Positions 35,442 to 46,637 of a DNA stretch of 64,000 bases are shown here, in pieces. The translations under genes and the position numbers were made by a program. This DNA is from Ligula intestinalis (Eukaryota > Platyhelminthes > Cestoda > Diphyllobothriidea > Diphyllobothriidae). The stretch covers positions 24,953,203-25,017,202 of the forward strand of contig JAYGXS010000009.1 in NCBI GenBank assembly GCA_036362985.1. The letters run 5' to 3'. The notes below the pieces were generated by a model. That model ran no database searches. It was given only the letters and a program-made list of their open reading frames with translations, and was not told the origin of the DNA. How positions within the stretch are numbered: the stretch's first letter is position 1; the number at the start of each line of letters is the position of its first letter.

Positions 35442-36800
35442 ATGTCGGTCATTTCTAATAAAATGCTGGAATTTGTGCCCACTAAAATTGCGAAACTCTA
35501 CGCACCAGAATCGACCGTCCCTCATTTTCTCGTGCCACGACTAAAGAAATTGAGGAGGCAGCTGAAAGCTCGACCTACTAGTTCGCTGTCTGTGCATCTA
35601 AGGATCACAGAGATCTTCAAAATCGCATCCAAGATTCGTCTTGCGCGTGACCAGCACTGGGAATCTTGCGCCCTGAGCAAGGCAAACTCTGCGAAATCGG
35701 TTGCACAACTGTTTCGTCGTAGGTCGTCCGCAAAACGAGGAATTGAAATACCCCCATTGTTAAATGAAAATAAAACATTTGTACTCAATGAGTCTGACAA
35801 GGCTGAATTGTTCAATGTTTTCTTTGCAAAGCATTTTTACGACAGAATCCAAACCGGTCCCGTCGTTTCAACCATACTCAGAAAAAACTGTCGGGAACAT
35901 TGACTTCTCCATAGAATTAATTCTTTAGCACATACTTCGTCTAAAAAACTCACACGCTTCGGGAAATGACGGTATTCCCAACACAGTTATCAAAAAAGTG
36001 TCGACCTTTCCCAAATTACCTAGCCATTTATTTTCAGTCTATCTCTCAAATGGTTGATTTCCTGACACTTGGAAGACATCCATTATTCTTCCAGTCTTTA
36101 AGTCAGGGTCTCTTTCGGACAGAAATAACTACCGACGTATTCATAAAAACCCGGCCCTAGCCAATCTTCTGGAAAAGATCATTTTTAATCGAATTCTCAA
36201 TTTTTGCCTAGCAAAAAAGCTTTTAAGCCACTCGCGGCATGGTTTTCTACCGGGGCGATCATGCGAGACGTGTCAATTAGCTTTTCTTAACCTCATCACT
36301 TCCCTCCGTAACGAGTGGCAATCCGTAGTTGTTATCTACTTTGACCTGAGCAAGGCCTTTGACAAGGAGCCACACAGACGGCTTCTGGTAAAATTGGAAG
36401 CCATTGGCATCCGTCCCCCTCTTCTCGACTTCATCGGCTCCTACTTGTCTAACCGCAGCCAGAAGGTCTTAGTAGGTAATAGCTACTCCACTGCTCAGCT
36501 GATCACCAGTGGCGTTTTTCAAGGCACTGTATTGGGTCCTTTACTCTTCATTCTATATATAAATTAAATTTTGACTGTTCTGAAAAATTCACACAATCTC
36601 ATTTATGCAGACGACCTCAAATGCATATGCTCATTTTCTAAGGACACAGACAATATATGCGTTGATAAAAAAAACGCGGACCTGCTTACACACTCACGTT
36701 AGAGTGCTACCTGGCAGATGGAATTCTCTCCATCCAAGTGTAGTTTCATGTGTTGCGGTCCCACCAAGCTTCCTCGTCCACTTGTCTTTCAAAATACTCC
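35442..36800 (+). pseudogene. LINE linker and reverse transcriptase, broken
   Basis: 35442-35903 is the linker (FVPTKIAKLYAPESTVPHFL, AELFNVFFAKHF). The palm follows: TWKTSIILPVFKSGS, LPGRSCETCQL, YFDLSKAFDKEPHRRLLVKL, SGVFQGTVLGPLLFILYIN with TAA at 36565, and LIYADDLKCIC, which keeps the catalytic YADD. Frameshifts occur around 35900 and 36170. At about 36800 the copy is split by a minus-strand LINE 3' end and resumes at 37526. Confidence 0.7.
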
Positions 36801-37525
36801 ACTTTTATAATAAATAAATTTTATGTTTTAGACCCGGAGGGCCTCGTCATTGCAAACTTAGTGCTGTGGTAAAATAAATACAAAGTTGATCAATGCTGCT
36901 CTCCGTGAAACAACCACAAAGACAGCGGGAGCGTTTAGTAGTGTTGGTAGATTAATTCATATTCACCAACATATCGTCGTTTTAAAGTAGTTGTCAACGC
37001 ATTGTGAACTAAGGAGGAAGTAGTAAAAAAACTCCTACCGTTGAAGCTGGGGCGGAGTTAAGCGAACCCCCGCTTTAAAAAAACAAAAAGTAGGAGAAAA
37101 AACTACTTCAACAAAATTAAGGGGGTTGGTTGAGAGGATTGATTATAGTGCAAATGAGACAGGACTGTTGATGAGAACGTACGAGGGTTGGAAACGCTTC
37201 TTGTCAATTGGAGATGCCACATAGCAGCAGAGGCTGTCGTTCACCACTGTAACACCGCCCGACTGGCTTCATGATCAACCATCAGGGAGCTGAGACCAGA
37301 GGAGGCCATCGCGGACAACAGGGCCGACAAGAGAGTGAACGGCAGAGGTCACCTGATCATCAACGAAACGCCGGAGATGTGACCTTGTAGACTGCGGAGT
37401 CCAGCGACGAGCTCCCGAAAATAGCAAAACCACCACGAGCATGACTAAAGACCATGAAGCCTATCGTCAGGGTTTTAAAACGGAGAATGGAGAAACGGCA
37501 ATGGATACTGGACGATCCACCATAA
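36800..37525 (-). mobile_element. LINE 3' end fragment inserted in the plus-strand LINE
   Basis: About 0.72 kb, reverse-complementary to 41640-42352 at high identity. On the minus strand it ends with a GGCC...GGGCC-type palindrome followed by TAAAACATAAAATTTATTTA, the same 3' terminus as the other LINE copies. It separates LIYADDLK... from TIKDLGLSYTN of the host LINE. It has no coding capacity. Confidence 0.75.
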
Positions 37526-38165
37526 AAGACTTAGGTCTAAGCTACACAAACTAGCATTTTCGCCTCCTGCGGATCGAATATCTGCGAAGGCTGCACAGAT
37601 ATGTGGTTTTATAGCACACAATTTCTTCCTGTTGGAAATAAAGTTAAAACTTTATCGCATGTATGTATTACCCATCCTAGAATACTGCTGTTCCCTCTTT
37701 GGTCTTATGAATGCTTCTGACCGCGGTACACAGGGTGTTTGCTAGAAAAATATTCGCTCTTCCTCGATCCACTTCTTCTCATACGGAGGGATTTCAGTTA
37801 GCGAACATGAAATTTCTTTAAGTCAGAAGACTCAAGGTGAGCCTCTGCTTCCTTTTTCGCGTTAACTCTATCCCTTACCTCCAACGAATCGACGCTCTTA
37901 TTCCCGCAGATAGACCTTATGCCACTCTTAATTCCTCCAGGATTATTGCAACTCCCTTTAGCTCCACATCGAACCATTCTCGCTTCTTTGCCTCCAAATA
38001 TGCCTTCCCTTGGATTAATATTCGAAATGAGGCTGTCGTCCAACTAAGCAGTTTTTAAAGTCAACTTACGTAAACACTTCACTTCGGAAGGTATGAGGTC
38101 CTTGTTATCCGTCTCCTTCCCAAACACACAACATTTGGACTTTGAAAAAGGTCCTCCTGGTATTT
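37526..38165 (+). pseudogene. LINE reverse transcriptase C-terminal part (after insertion)
   Basis: Resumes with TIKDLGLSYTN, DRISAKAAQICGFIAHNFFL, MYVLPILEYCCSLFGLM: the thumb and connector of CR1-like enzymes. A frameshift leads to LANMKFL, then RVNSIPYLQRIDALI (frame 37837-38058) and the end DFEKGPPGI-stop. It is colinear with 44390-43700 of the minus-strand LINE. Confidence 0.7.
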
Positions 38166-38189
38166 GAGGTGGTTATATTTATATAAGAA

Positions 38190-39047
38190 ACATGGTTCCC
38201 CAGGTACAAATTTGAAGACAGCGTGTGTAGCAGAATTTAATGGCACCATACATTTCGCGAGCGCTCATCAGCCGCTTCCACTCGCTGCATAAACATAATA
38301 ACGAATGATAAATTACAGAATTGAATTCATACATAAAAATCGATCCAAAAGATCAAGGTCACTTGAGTTAGCCAAGAGGCAATCAATAAATTAGGAATTC
38401 AAACATTGCGGGTAGCAAAAAATGCAGTAAAATGTCTAAGGCTTAAACATCTAAGGCAAAAAGGTGGGGAGAGGGTGGGTAAACAAGGAGCCGGTGCTAC
38501 CACGGCAGAGTTAGGTTCACCACATGCTCCAGTTGTTTGCATAGGACTCCACGTTCTTCTATCACTGAACACCTGTTGGATACGGGTCATTCTGTTGACC
38601 CTAAAACATCCTTCCGAGCACTTTTTCGGGCACAAACATTTCGTATCGTACGCTACCTGGAGGCAGCATACATAAGGCGGTTTAAACCTGACCTATGTAA
38701 ACAAGTGGAGCATGTGGTGAACCTAACCCTGCCGTGGTAGCACTGGCTCCTTGTTTACCCACCCCCTTCCCACCTTTTTGCCTTAGATGTTTAAGCCTTC
38801 GACATTTTACTTCGTTTTTGCTGCCCACAATGTTTGAATTCCTATTTTATTGATTGCCTCTTGGCTAACTCAAGTGACCTTGATGTTTTGGATCGATTTT
38901 TCTGTATGAATTCAATTCTGTAATTTATCATTCGTTATTCTGTTTATGCAGCGAGTGGAAAAGGCTGATGAGCGCTTGCAAAATTCATGGTGCCATTAAA
39001 TTCTGCTACATACGCTGTCTTCAAATATTTAAAGTCACTTTCACTTT
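38190..39047. mobile_element. Penelope-like 3' fragment arranged as a long inverted repeat
   Basis: Arms of about 325 bp (38195-38537 and 38702-39045) are reverse complements with roughly 7% differences by eye, separated by a ~165-bp centre. Read on the plus strand the centre encodes SSITEHLLDTGHSVDP, RYLEAAYIRRFKPDLCKQ and the last residues VNLTLPW, a GIY-YIG C-terminus of the Penelope type (usual end LLLPW). The right arm is then the 3' untranslated region and the left arm an inverted copy of it. The layout matches the 22.6-24.9 kb element but with different sequence, so it is a separate family. Confidence 0.72.
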
Positions 39048-39129
39048 ATTAAGGGAAGAAGGCTTTCGCCCTTGAGCTCCCTATTCATAACTAAAATCGC
39101 ATAATAGGTCCACCGTAGCAATTGTATAT
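39048..39129. other. Short unassigned junction
   Basis: Between the Penelope palindrome and the next LINE fragment. Includes a TTAAGGGAAGAAGGC...GCCCTTGAG hairpin-like stretch. No gene. Confidence 0.4.
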
Positions 39130-40160
39130 AATACAAATGTTAGAACAAAGGTTAGAACTAGCCTTTATAATATGTACGTGAGACCTAGTCTTGAATACTG
39201 CTCGCCTCTATTCAGTCTTCTGCGCACTAGTGAACGGAAGAAAATAGAATCGGTGCAGCACTTCTTCACTAGAAGAGTTTTCACTACAGAACACCGTAAC
39301 TTAACCTACCAACAAAGGTGCGAACTTATAAAGCTGGATCCCCTATGGCTTCGTCGATTGCAGAAGGGTCTTTTTTTACTGTTTAAACTTTTGAATGGTC
39401 AAACCTTTAATCCCCTTAGTACAATAAGGCAGCTTGAGCATTCTCGACGCGCCAGTCATCGAGACGTATTTTTATTTCTTCCTATAGCACGTACAGTTAA
39501 GTACCGGCAATTCTTTTCAGTAAATGCCATATCAATCTGGAATAAGCTGCCCAAAAGTATTAAAACCCAGCAAAACTACCCTATATTTAAGAGAGCTATA
39601 ACTAGTTTTCTACATTCAGGGCAACTTTCACGAATTTTGGGTGCTGACTCGGTGGAATCTCTCTTTCACTCTGATGGCGTTCGTGGACTTTGAACCCCGC
39701 CAGGCTTCATGCTGAAGATAATGCTGCTGAAGCAGCAGCCCGCAGTCTGCTAACCCTTCAGCCGATAGTGCGCAACTTTTGCCGACAACCATTGAAGGAA
39801 GACTGAGAACATTGTGTTCTTGTGCCAACCCTCTCCGTCTGGAACTAATGTTTTTAAACGATATGAAACAGTTCTCCTGCTGATGAGTCAACTCAGCTTA
39901 CAACTGTACATTTATTCCGTTTGTATCATGCCTTTGAAGGCAGGTTTTTTTCACTTGAAACAAACTCCCTATCTCGCCCAGTATTGACAAAACAAATAAC
40001 CTGAAACAAAACCATTACTTGCCGCAACATAGGGAGTTTGTTTTAGGTTTTTTCCGGTCTTCGAGGTGTTGGAAGGCGCCCAAGAGGTGCATTACCAACT
40101 CTTTACAATTGCCTGTAAACTGGCATAATGAACATATTATTATTATTATTATCAGCAATA
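39130..40160 (+). mobile_element. CR1-like LINE 3' fragment (reverse transcriptase C-terminus and tail)
   Basis: The frame at 39172-39693 reads MYVRPSLEYCSPLFSLL, ERKKIESVQHFFTRRVF, RCELIKLDPLWLRRL, then VNAISIWNKLPKSI and FKRAITSFLHSG: the C-terminal region of a CR1/Jockey-type LINE polyprotein, with the final W-N-x-L-P motif intact. It is open to its natural end. An untranslated region follows and a (ATT)n-type tail at about 40133-40155. The copy at 63811 starts at the same MYVRPSLEYC sequence. Related to, but distinct from, the LINE at 43-47 kb. Confidence 0.75.
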
Positions 40161-40236
40161 AGTGTGAGCCAGTTGCAAGGTGCTGCTACTGACACTTTGT
40201 TCATTATATCTGCCACACTTTCTCAGCAAACGAGAA

Positions 40237-41570
40237 TCAAGTTTGTTTTTTTAAAAAGTCAACAGTATCTGAGAGGACCACATCTTCCGGGAGTCCGTTC
40301 CACGATCCAATGACCCTCTGAGAGAAGGCGTTTCGTCGAACATGGATACGGGCCGGTTTCCTCTGTAGTTTAAAAGGATGACCTCGCAGGTGGTCAGTCC
40401 GAGCCAATTCGAAGAAATTGTAGTGGCCTTGTTGCAGCCATTTGCAGCCCAAGACCAATTGCTGACTCATGGCGCCTTTAGCTTGCCTGCGCGCCCACTG
40501 CTAGGCGTTAACTGTCCTTGACCGACGCGCACATACTCCTCAGCATGAATTCGCGCTCAGGCTAGCCAGCGTTAGCCAGCGTTAGCCAACCTCAAGGTCG
40601 TGCGCACGCGCTAGTCTAGACATCAGCCGCTCCATTGGCCCCCGGGACAAAGCATTCGCCAGCTGTTCCTGATGCTCTTGTCACTCCGGAATTGACGCCC
40701 TAGCAGCCGGACTGCGGCCATCCGCGAGTCAACACTCTTTCCATCTATTCTCCGTCCTGTGTACTCAAACTACTCTTCCTTCTACTCTGGCCTTCCCAAA
40801 ACTTCTTCTATCTCCAAAGGAACCAGGCCTCAAAGCTTGTAGGTGTTAGGGTTAATCATCTTAGCCTTACTTCCTATAAAATCATCAAATTCTACGGCAC
40901 AATCTCGGCCTCTAACAATATGGTAGGTTTGTATGAAGTCCCCGCGGAGCTGCCTATAATTGAGAGGAAAAAGATCAAGTTCGGACAGTCTGTCTTCATA
41001 AGGCAGATGACCAAGATTCTTGACCATCTTCGTAGCCCTCGCCTGCACTCGTTCCAGGTGCAGGTAATCCTTCTTGAACCACAGACGCCAGGCCTGGACA
41101 GCATACTCCAAGTGGGACCAAACAAACGCTCCGTAGGTTTTCCTGAAGAGCTCCTTGTCAATGTTGACGAATCCCCGCCTTATCGCCAACAGCACCTGTG
41201 TCGCAAGTTTAGCTGCCTTTCCACACTGAATAGATGGTTTAAGTGAGGAATTTATTAGAACACCGAGGTCCTTTTGTTCGTTCACATTTGAAAGCGGGGA
41301 CCCATCGAGGAGGTATTGGAAGGAATCGTTCTCCTTATCAGTCCTTCTAGTACGGAGTCTTAAAACCACACACTTACTAATGTTGATGTTAAAGAGCCAG
41401 CGAGCAGACCAGCAGCTAAGATGATTGAGACTTTCTTGAAGCGCTTTCCTATCGGCGTCAGACCTGATGGCTCTCCAGAGTTTGTCGTCGTCGGCAAACA
41501 TGATAGCGCTGCAACCCAGGTCGTTGACACAGCCCTTGATATAGATAAGGAATAACATTGCTTTCCACAT
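40237..41570 (-). mobile_element. Second LINE family, minus strand, 5'-truncated and interrupted
   Basis: Starts inside the palm (LFLIYIKGCVNDLG) at about 41570 and runs to DFLKKQT-stop at 40237. A block at about 40455-40830 interrupts it between NPNTYKL and FFELARTDHLRGHPF. The C-terminal motif RVIGSWNGLPEDVV is diagnostic of CR1-type LINEs. It was itself inserted after (upstream side at 41570-41640) the LINE 3' fragment at 41.6-42.35 kb. Confidence 0.75.
40455..40830 (+). mobile_element. LTR-like insertion within the second LINE
   Basis: About 370 bp that split the LINE C-terminus. Part of it (GCAGCCGGACTGCGGCCATC and following) resembles 48858-48950, just downstream of the gypsy integrase, so it may be a solo LTR of that gypsy family. 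It contains a three-fold short repeat (GCGTTAGCCA) at 40567-40592. The edges are approximate. Confidence 0.4.
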
Positions 41571-41606
41571 ATGTCTGTTTCTTCCTCTATAGAGTGATAT
41601 TTGCAA
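40830..41606 (-). pseudogene. LINE reverse transcriptase fragment (second family)
   Basis: An open run of 258 codons with CSAIMFADDDKLWRAI (motif C; FADD instead of YADD, and TKLW is more usual), NISKCVVLRL, EQKDLGVLINSSLKPS (motif E-like), WSHLEYAVQAWRL, LHLERVQARATKMV and YRQLRGDFIQTYHIVRG. All belong to the downstream palm and thumb of CR1-like enzymes. The first ~16 codons lie in flanking DNA. There is no motif A or B, hence inactive. Confidence 0.78.
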
Positions 41607-41619
41607 CGATTTTTCGTCC

Positions 41620-42352
41620 CCATCTCTGTCCAGTCATCATTGCCATTCTCCGTCCCCCGTTTTACAACCATGATGATGGGTTTCGTGGTCTCTAATATTG
41701 CTCACGGCGGTTCTGCTATTTTCCCCAGCTCGTCGCTGGACTTTGCAGTCCACAAGGTCGCATCTCCGGCGTTTCGGTGATGAGCAGTTGACCTCTGCCG
41801 TTCCCCCATCTTGTCGACCCTGTTGTCCACGATGGTCTCCTCCAGTCTCACCTCTCTGATGGTTGATCAAGAAGCCAGTCGATCGGTTTTACAGTGTTAA
41901 ACGACAGCCTCTGCTGCTATGTGGTTTCTGCAGTTGACAAGAAGCGTTTCCAACCCTCATACGTTCTCATCAACAGTCCTGTCTCATTGCGCTACAATCA
42001 ATCCTATCAACCAACCTCCTTAATTTTGCAGAAGCAGTTTTTTTCTCCTACGTTTTATTTTCTTTTTAAGCGGGGGTCCGCTGAACTCTGCCCTCATTTT
42101 AATGGTAGGAATTTTTTAACTGCTGCCTCCTTAGTTCGCCATGCGTTTCAGAGAGTGTTGACTGCTATTTTTAAAACGACGATATGTTGGTGGGCATGAA
42201 TTTTATCTGCTAACACTACTAAACGCTCCCGTTGCCTATGTGGTTGTTAACGGAGATCAGCATTGATCAACTTTGTATTTATTTTACCACAGCACTAAGT
42301 TTGCAATGACGAGGCCCTTCGGGCCTTAAATATAAAATTTATTTATTCTTCC
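41620..42352 (+). mobile_element. LINE 3' end fragment, plus strand
   Basis: Plus-strand counterpart of 36800-37525. It ends in a palindrome GGCCCTTCGGGCC, then TTAAATATAAAATTTATTTATT, directly abutting gypsy sequence at 42353. It may be the displaced 3' end of the LINE that begins at 32706, since both junctions lie at the same point of the gypsy reading frame. Confidence 0.7.
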
Positions 42353-43217
42353 ACACCTCAACTTCAGCGATTTCTGTGTATGTTGAATTTTAACCGCTGG
42401 TTTCTCCCTAGCTCTGCTGACACCAGTATGTCGTTCACGAACCTCCTTTTGATTTCCAAAGGTTCATTCGAGCTATCTGCGGGCACCCTCGCTGCTTCTG
42501 ACAAGGTCAAGACTGTCCTGGCTGACGCAGTCCTCTTGCTGCACCCGCTCTCTGGTGCTCCTATCTAAATTATGGTTGATTCTTCCAATGTTGCATTCGG
42601 CCTGGTTCTCTTAGCAGTATCTTACAGGTCTGAACCAATCTTTGGTTTTCTTCTCTAGAAAATCGAAACCTACCAAATCGCGTTACAGTACATCTGGACA
42701 GGGGCTCCTTACTAGCTATCTTGCCATGAAATACTTCCAGTATTCTCGTGAAGGCAGAGACTTTGCTGTCTTCTCTGACGATGAGCCGCTGTCCTTCCCC
42801 ATGAAGTCCAACTCAGGCAAGTTGAATACACGGAAATTTGGCTGATTGGACTACATATCTCAGTTCCCCTCAGATATCCGCCATATCGGTGGGTCACGCA
42901 ATGAGGTAGCTGATGCATTACTCAGGCCTCCTTTTCTTCATTTACAACTTACTTTCACGATCGATTCCGCCGAGGTGGCTGCCATAAAAAGCCATGTTGG
43001 TTCACCCTGCGACAAAGGTGGTTCTGGACCGAACCTCCAGGACTTGCTACTGATTACTGGTAACGACACCATTATTTGTGCCATTTCCACCGTCTTTCAT
43101 TGACCCTTTGTGCCATCATTCCTCCAACGCAACGTCTTCTCTCCCCCTGCGCAACCTCTCTCACCCTAGGAGTCGAGCCACCTAGAAGCTGGCTTCCCAC
43201 CGCTGTGTCTGGCCTGG
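42353..43217 (+). pseudogene. Ty3/gypsy reverse transcriptase end, RNase H and integrase N-terminus
   Basis: Continues the frame cut at 32705: TPQLQRFLCMLNFNRWFLPS, GSFELSAGTLAASDKVKTVL (RT connection), VDSSNVAFGLV (RNase H start), then FFSRKSKPTKSRYST, YFQYSREGRDFAVFSD-DEPLSF, LDYISQFPSDIRHI, GSRNEVADALLRPP. Near the end FVPSFLQRNVFS leads to a CVWPG-like motif. Here a minus-strand LINE intervenes; integrase resumes at 47393. One stop (TGA at about 42844) and two frameshifts were seen. Confidence 0.72.
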
Positions 43218-44061
43218 AATAATAATAAAAATAATAATAATAATTTGTATATTTAAGGCCCAAGGGGCCCTGTCGTTACAAACTTAGTGCTATCGTGAAA
43301 ATAATAATGATAAGCAGTGAACTCTTATAAAATAATTGTCATCGGCAGTAAAAAAAACTCCTAGATCGGTGGATGAGTTCAGCGGGCCATCGAGTTCAAA
43401 AAAACTTTAGGAGAAAAAACCGCCTTAATAGGTAAAAGGGTTTGATGTGGTTAGTTTGGGACCTGATGTTGAGGGTTCGGGACGTTTATGGTCATGGGAA
43501 AAAATAATATATCGTTGAGTTAGGAAGGGGTCATCCGGAAGGCAGGAGAAGGCAGTAGAAGTCAAGGCAACATCATCGAGTTGCGACCCACCAGATTCCA
43601 GAGCCAATCGCGAAGACCACAGCGAAGGTTGCAAAAACGAAGAAGAATTCGCAGCCCTTGGAAGTGATGCTTGACTCTGCAGAGGGAAATGCTAACATAT
43701 TTAGAAACCATTTTAGTATCCTGGGAAGAGCTTCAAATGCCAGGAGGACCCTTTTCAAAATCTACAACTTGCGTGTTTGGAAAGGAAACAGACAGTAACG
43801 ACTTTATTGCCTCTAAATTTAAATGCTGATTTAATTTGCCTTTAAAAATCGACAGTGAGGAAGGTTGTTCCAAATAAAAGCATATTTGGAGGTAAAAAAG
43901 CGAGAATGGTTAGATGTGGAGCTACGGGGTGGTAAAATTATCATGGAAGAGTTACGAGTGGCGTAAGGTCGGTCAACTGGAAGGAGAGCGTTAATTTGTG
44001 GAAGATGAGGACTATTGTTAACGCGAAACAGAAAGCATAGACCAGCTTCGAGTCTTCTTAT

Positions 44062-45108
44062 TCAAAGAAATTTAATGTTTGCTAATTGACATCTATCTGT
44101 ATAACACATACCAGACCCAGAAACAGAAAATATTTTACGAGTGAAAACTCGCTGAACCTTTTCAATCTTACTACGGTCATGCTGGGTCATGAGGCCAAAA
44201 AGCGGGCAGCAGTATTCTAGTATAGGAAGAACAAACATGCGGTATAGTTTTAACTTCATTTCTGGAAGGAAAAAGTTATGCGATATAAACCCACATATCT
44301 GTGCGGCCTTGGCAGAAATTCGATCTGCATGAGGTGATAATGCAAGCTTATTCGTGTAAGTAAGACCCAAATCCTTTATCGTAGATCTTTCTAACAGTGG
44401 ACTATTTTGGAAGATAATGGGTCCAGGAAGCCTTGCGGGACCAAAACTCAAGAAATTACATTTTGATGGAGAAAACTCCATCTGCCATGTTGCGCTCCAA
44501 CTTGAGGGAGTACGCCAGTCTGCGTTAACTTTATCAACACAAGTACTGGCCGTGTCCTTAGAAAATGAGTAAATACACTTAAGGTCATCAGCATAAATGA
44601 AATTTTCCGAACTATTTAGCACTGTTGAAATTTCATTTATGTAAAGAATGAAAAGGAGGGGACCTAAAACCGTGCCTTGTAATACACCACTCGTGATCGG
44701 CGGAAGCATCGAGTAGCTATTGCCTACTAAGACCTTCTGGCTGCGGTTAGACAGGTAGGAGGCAATGAAATCGAGGAGGGGAGGCCTGATGCCTAGGGCT
44801 TCCAGTTTCACTAAAAGGCCCCTATGAGGCACCTTGTCAAAAGCTTTACTAAGGTCAAAGTAAATCACGATGACTGAATGCTGTTCATTACGAAGTGAAG
44901 TAACCAGGTTAAGGAATACTAAGTGGCAGGTTTCGCATGATCTTCCAGGTAGAAATCCATGCTGTGAGGCACTTAATAGTTTATTTTCTACACAAAAATC
45001 GAGAATTTGATTTAAAATGATCTTTTCCAGAAGTTTGGCTAGGGCCGGGGTTTTGTGAACACCTCGGTAGTTTTTTACGTCCGAACGAGATCCTGACTTG
45101 TCTTCCAT
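44062..45108 (-). pseudogene. LINE reverse transcriptase, palm intact
   Basis: A 348-codon open stretch with all palm motifs: GFLPGRSCETC (51-61), YFDLSKAFDKVPH (83-95, motif A), SGVLQGTVLGPLLFILYINE (140-159, motif B), IYADDLKCIY (171-180, motif C), SPSKCNFLSFG, IKDLGLTYTN and LEYCCPLFGLM. The apparent start ATG is internal. The frame ends at IKFL; the remaining C-terminus continues in other frames to about 43720 (GPPGI-stop). The protein would synthesise DNA from LINE RNA at the nicked target. Not usable here, because it is cut off from its endonuclease by a frameshift. Confidence 0.85.
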
Positions 45109-46160
45109 GAGTCAGGAAAGAAATAGTTTAGAAGATAAGCTGAGAATAGATAACTTAGCAATCGGGGGAAGCTGAATACTCTCTTGATAAGTGAATTTGG
45201 AAGGCCGTCAGTTCCCGAGGAGTGCGAGTTTTTTAGACGGATAATGTGCTTACGAATTACTTCTATGGAGAAATCTATGGTACTGATAGTATTGACTGAG
45301 CATGGCTGAAACGACGGGACCGGTTCAGATTCCGTCGTAAGGTGTTTTGCAAAGAACGCATTGAACAGTTCAGCCTCCTCCGACTCATCTTGCACAAAGT
45401 TTTTATTTTCATTCAGTAAGGGGGGGATTTCGTGACATCGTTTAATGGAGGACCGACGGCGGAACAGTTGGGCAATCGATTTTGCAGAGTTTAACTCGCT
45501 GAGTGCGCAAGATTCCCTATGTTTGTCACGTGTAAGACGAATCTTAGACGCTAATTCGAAAATCTCTGCGATTCTTAAGTGCACCGATAATGAACTAGTA
45601 GACTGGTCTTTCAACTGTCTTTGCAATTTCTTCAGTCTAGACATAAGAAAATGAGGAACGGTGGGGTCCGAAGCATAAGGCTTAACAATTTTGATCGGCA
45701 CAAATTCCAAAATGCTATTTGAAATTGCCGTCATTAAGTCACCGAGAATTGGTACAGTATTCGTGGAGGAAAGCTCCTGCCAGTCTACTGAGTCCATAAA
45801 GTTGTTAATTAAATTAATATCAGCTAGGTCAAACGCACGGTAGGTACGAGTGTTGCTAGCCTTTTTGGTAGAAGCAATCGGAAGGCAATAATGGATCAAA
45901 GTATGGTCACTTGGGAAGAGGTTCTGATTGTAGTCAACAAAAAGGGGGAAAATGTCATTCGTGAAAATTAAATCTAAAATATGCTGATCCCTTGTTGGGG
46001 AACAGACCAACTGAGACCAGTTTGAAAAATTGATGGTATCTAGGAAGGGCTGAAATCTGGATGGACAACAGTTCAATGACCAATCAATTTCGGGAAAGTT
46101 GAAATCCCCTGCGATAACTTTAGCATCAAAGGCGGACTCCGAAATCAGCCTAAATATTTC
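45075..46160 (-). pseudogene. LINE endonuclease C-terminal part and linker
   Basis: After the stop, the frame continues EIFRLISES, VIAGDFNFPEIDW (catalytic D and N), ILDLIFTND and PSDHTLIHY (terminal D-H). A helical linker follows (FVPIKIVKPYASDPTVPHFL, AELFNAFFAKHL) up to SWKTSQDLVRT. At its end about 22 bases are missing relative to the plus-strand copy, throwing the reverse transcriptase into another frame. Confidence 0.75.
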
Positions 46161-46637
46161 TCACAGCTTTTCATAATCTTCCGATGATGAGTTAGGTGGA
46201 CTATAAATGCATCCAATAATGGCCTTTTGACGGGGAGACAGGATAATGGATGCAAAGCAGTAATTGCCCGAGAATGACTCAGCATCTAGGTTGAACGGGA
46301 AATGCTTAAAAATAGCTATAATATAGAGAAGACAACCGCCACCACGTTTACTAGGGCGGTCTTGACGGAAGAAATCATACTTGTCTATTATGATTAAAGC
46401 ATCAGAAATTAGTGGATGGGTCCACGACTCTGCAATGCATATAACATCTGGCTTCAGCTCGAATGCAATAGCTCTAAATTGAGCCATCTTATTTAAAACA
46501 GATCTTGCATTAAGCAGGATGATATCTAGTGTAGCTTGAGTAATCGAACTAGGGTTATCTTTATTTAGTAATAAAAATTTGGAGGTGGGTAATTTGGTTG
46601 GAAGTTTGGAGAATAGCCATCGACTGGAGCAGGACAA
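46161..46637 (-). pseudogene. LINE endonuclease, N-terminal part
   Basis: Contains LLNARSVLNKMAQFRAIA (residues 41-58), KPDVICIAESWTHP (62-75, with the catalytic glutamate of ESW), DFFRQDRPSKRGGGCLLYI and CFASIILSPRQKAIIGCIY, all signature segments of the APE-type endonuclease of CR1/Jockey LINEs. The frame is closed by TGA at 46161-46163 inside the conserved EDYEKL-EIF stretch; the other LINE copy has a cysteine codon at this place, so this is a point nonsense change. Confidence 0.8.

Larger units (their letters stand above)
32706..38165 (+). mobile_element. CR1-like LINE, plus strand, inserted in the gypsy element
   Basis: A long but broken copy: AT-rich leader (32706-33295), ORF1 pieces (33296-34626), endonuclease (34650-35360 and on), reverse transcriptase (about 35900-36800), then, after a 0.7-kb insertion, the C-terminus (37526-38165, ending GPPGI-stop). 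The minus-strand LINE at 43.2-47.4 kb has the same order and high similarity, so these are one family. Its own 3' end may be the fragment at 41620-42352, separated from it by later insertions (inference). Stops include TAA at 34761 in the endonuclease and at 36565 after LLFILYIN. Confidence 0.75.
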
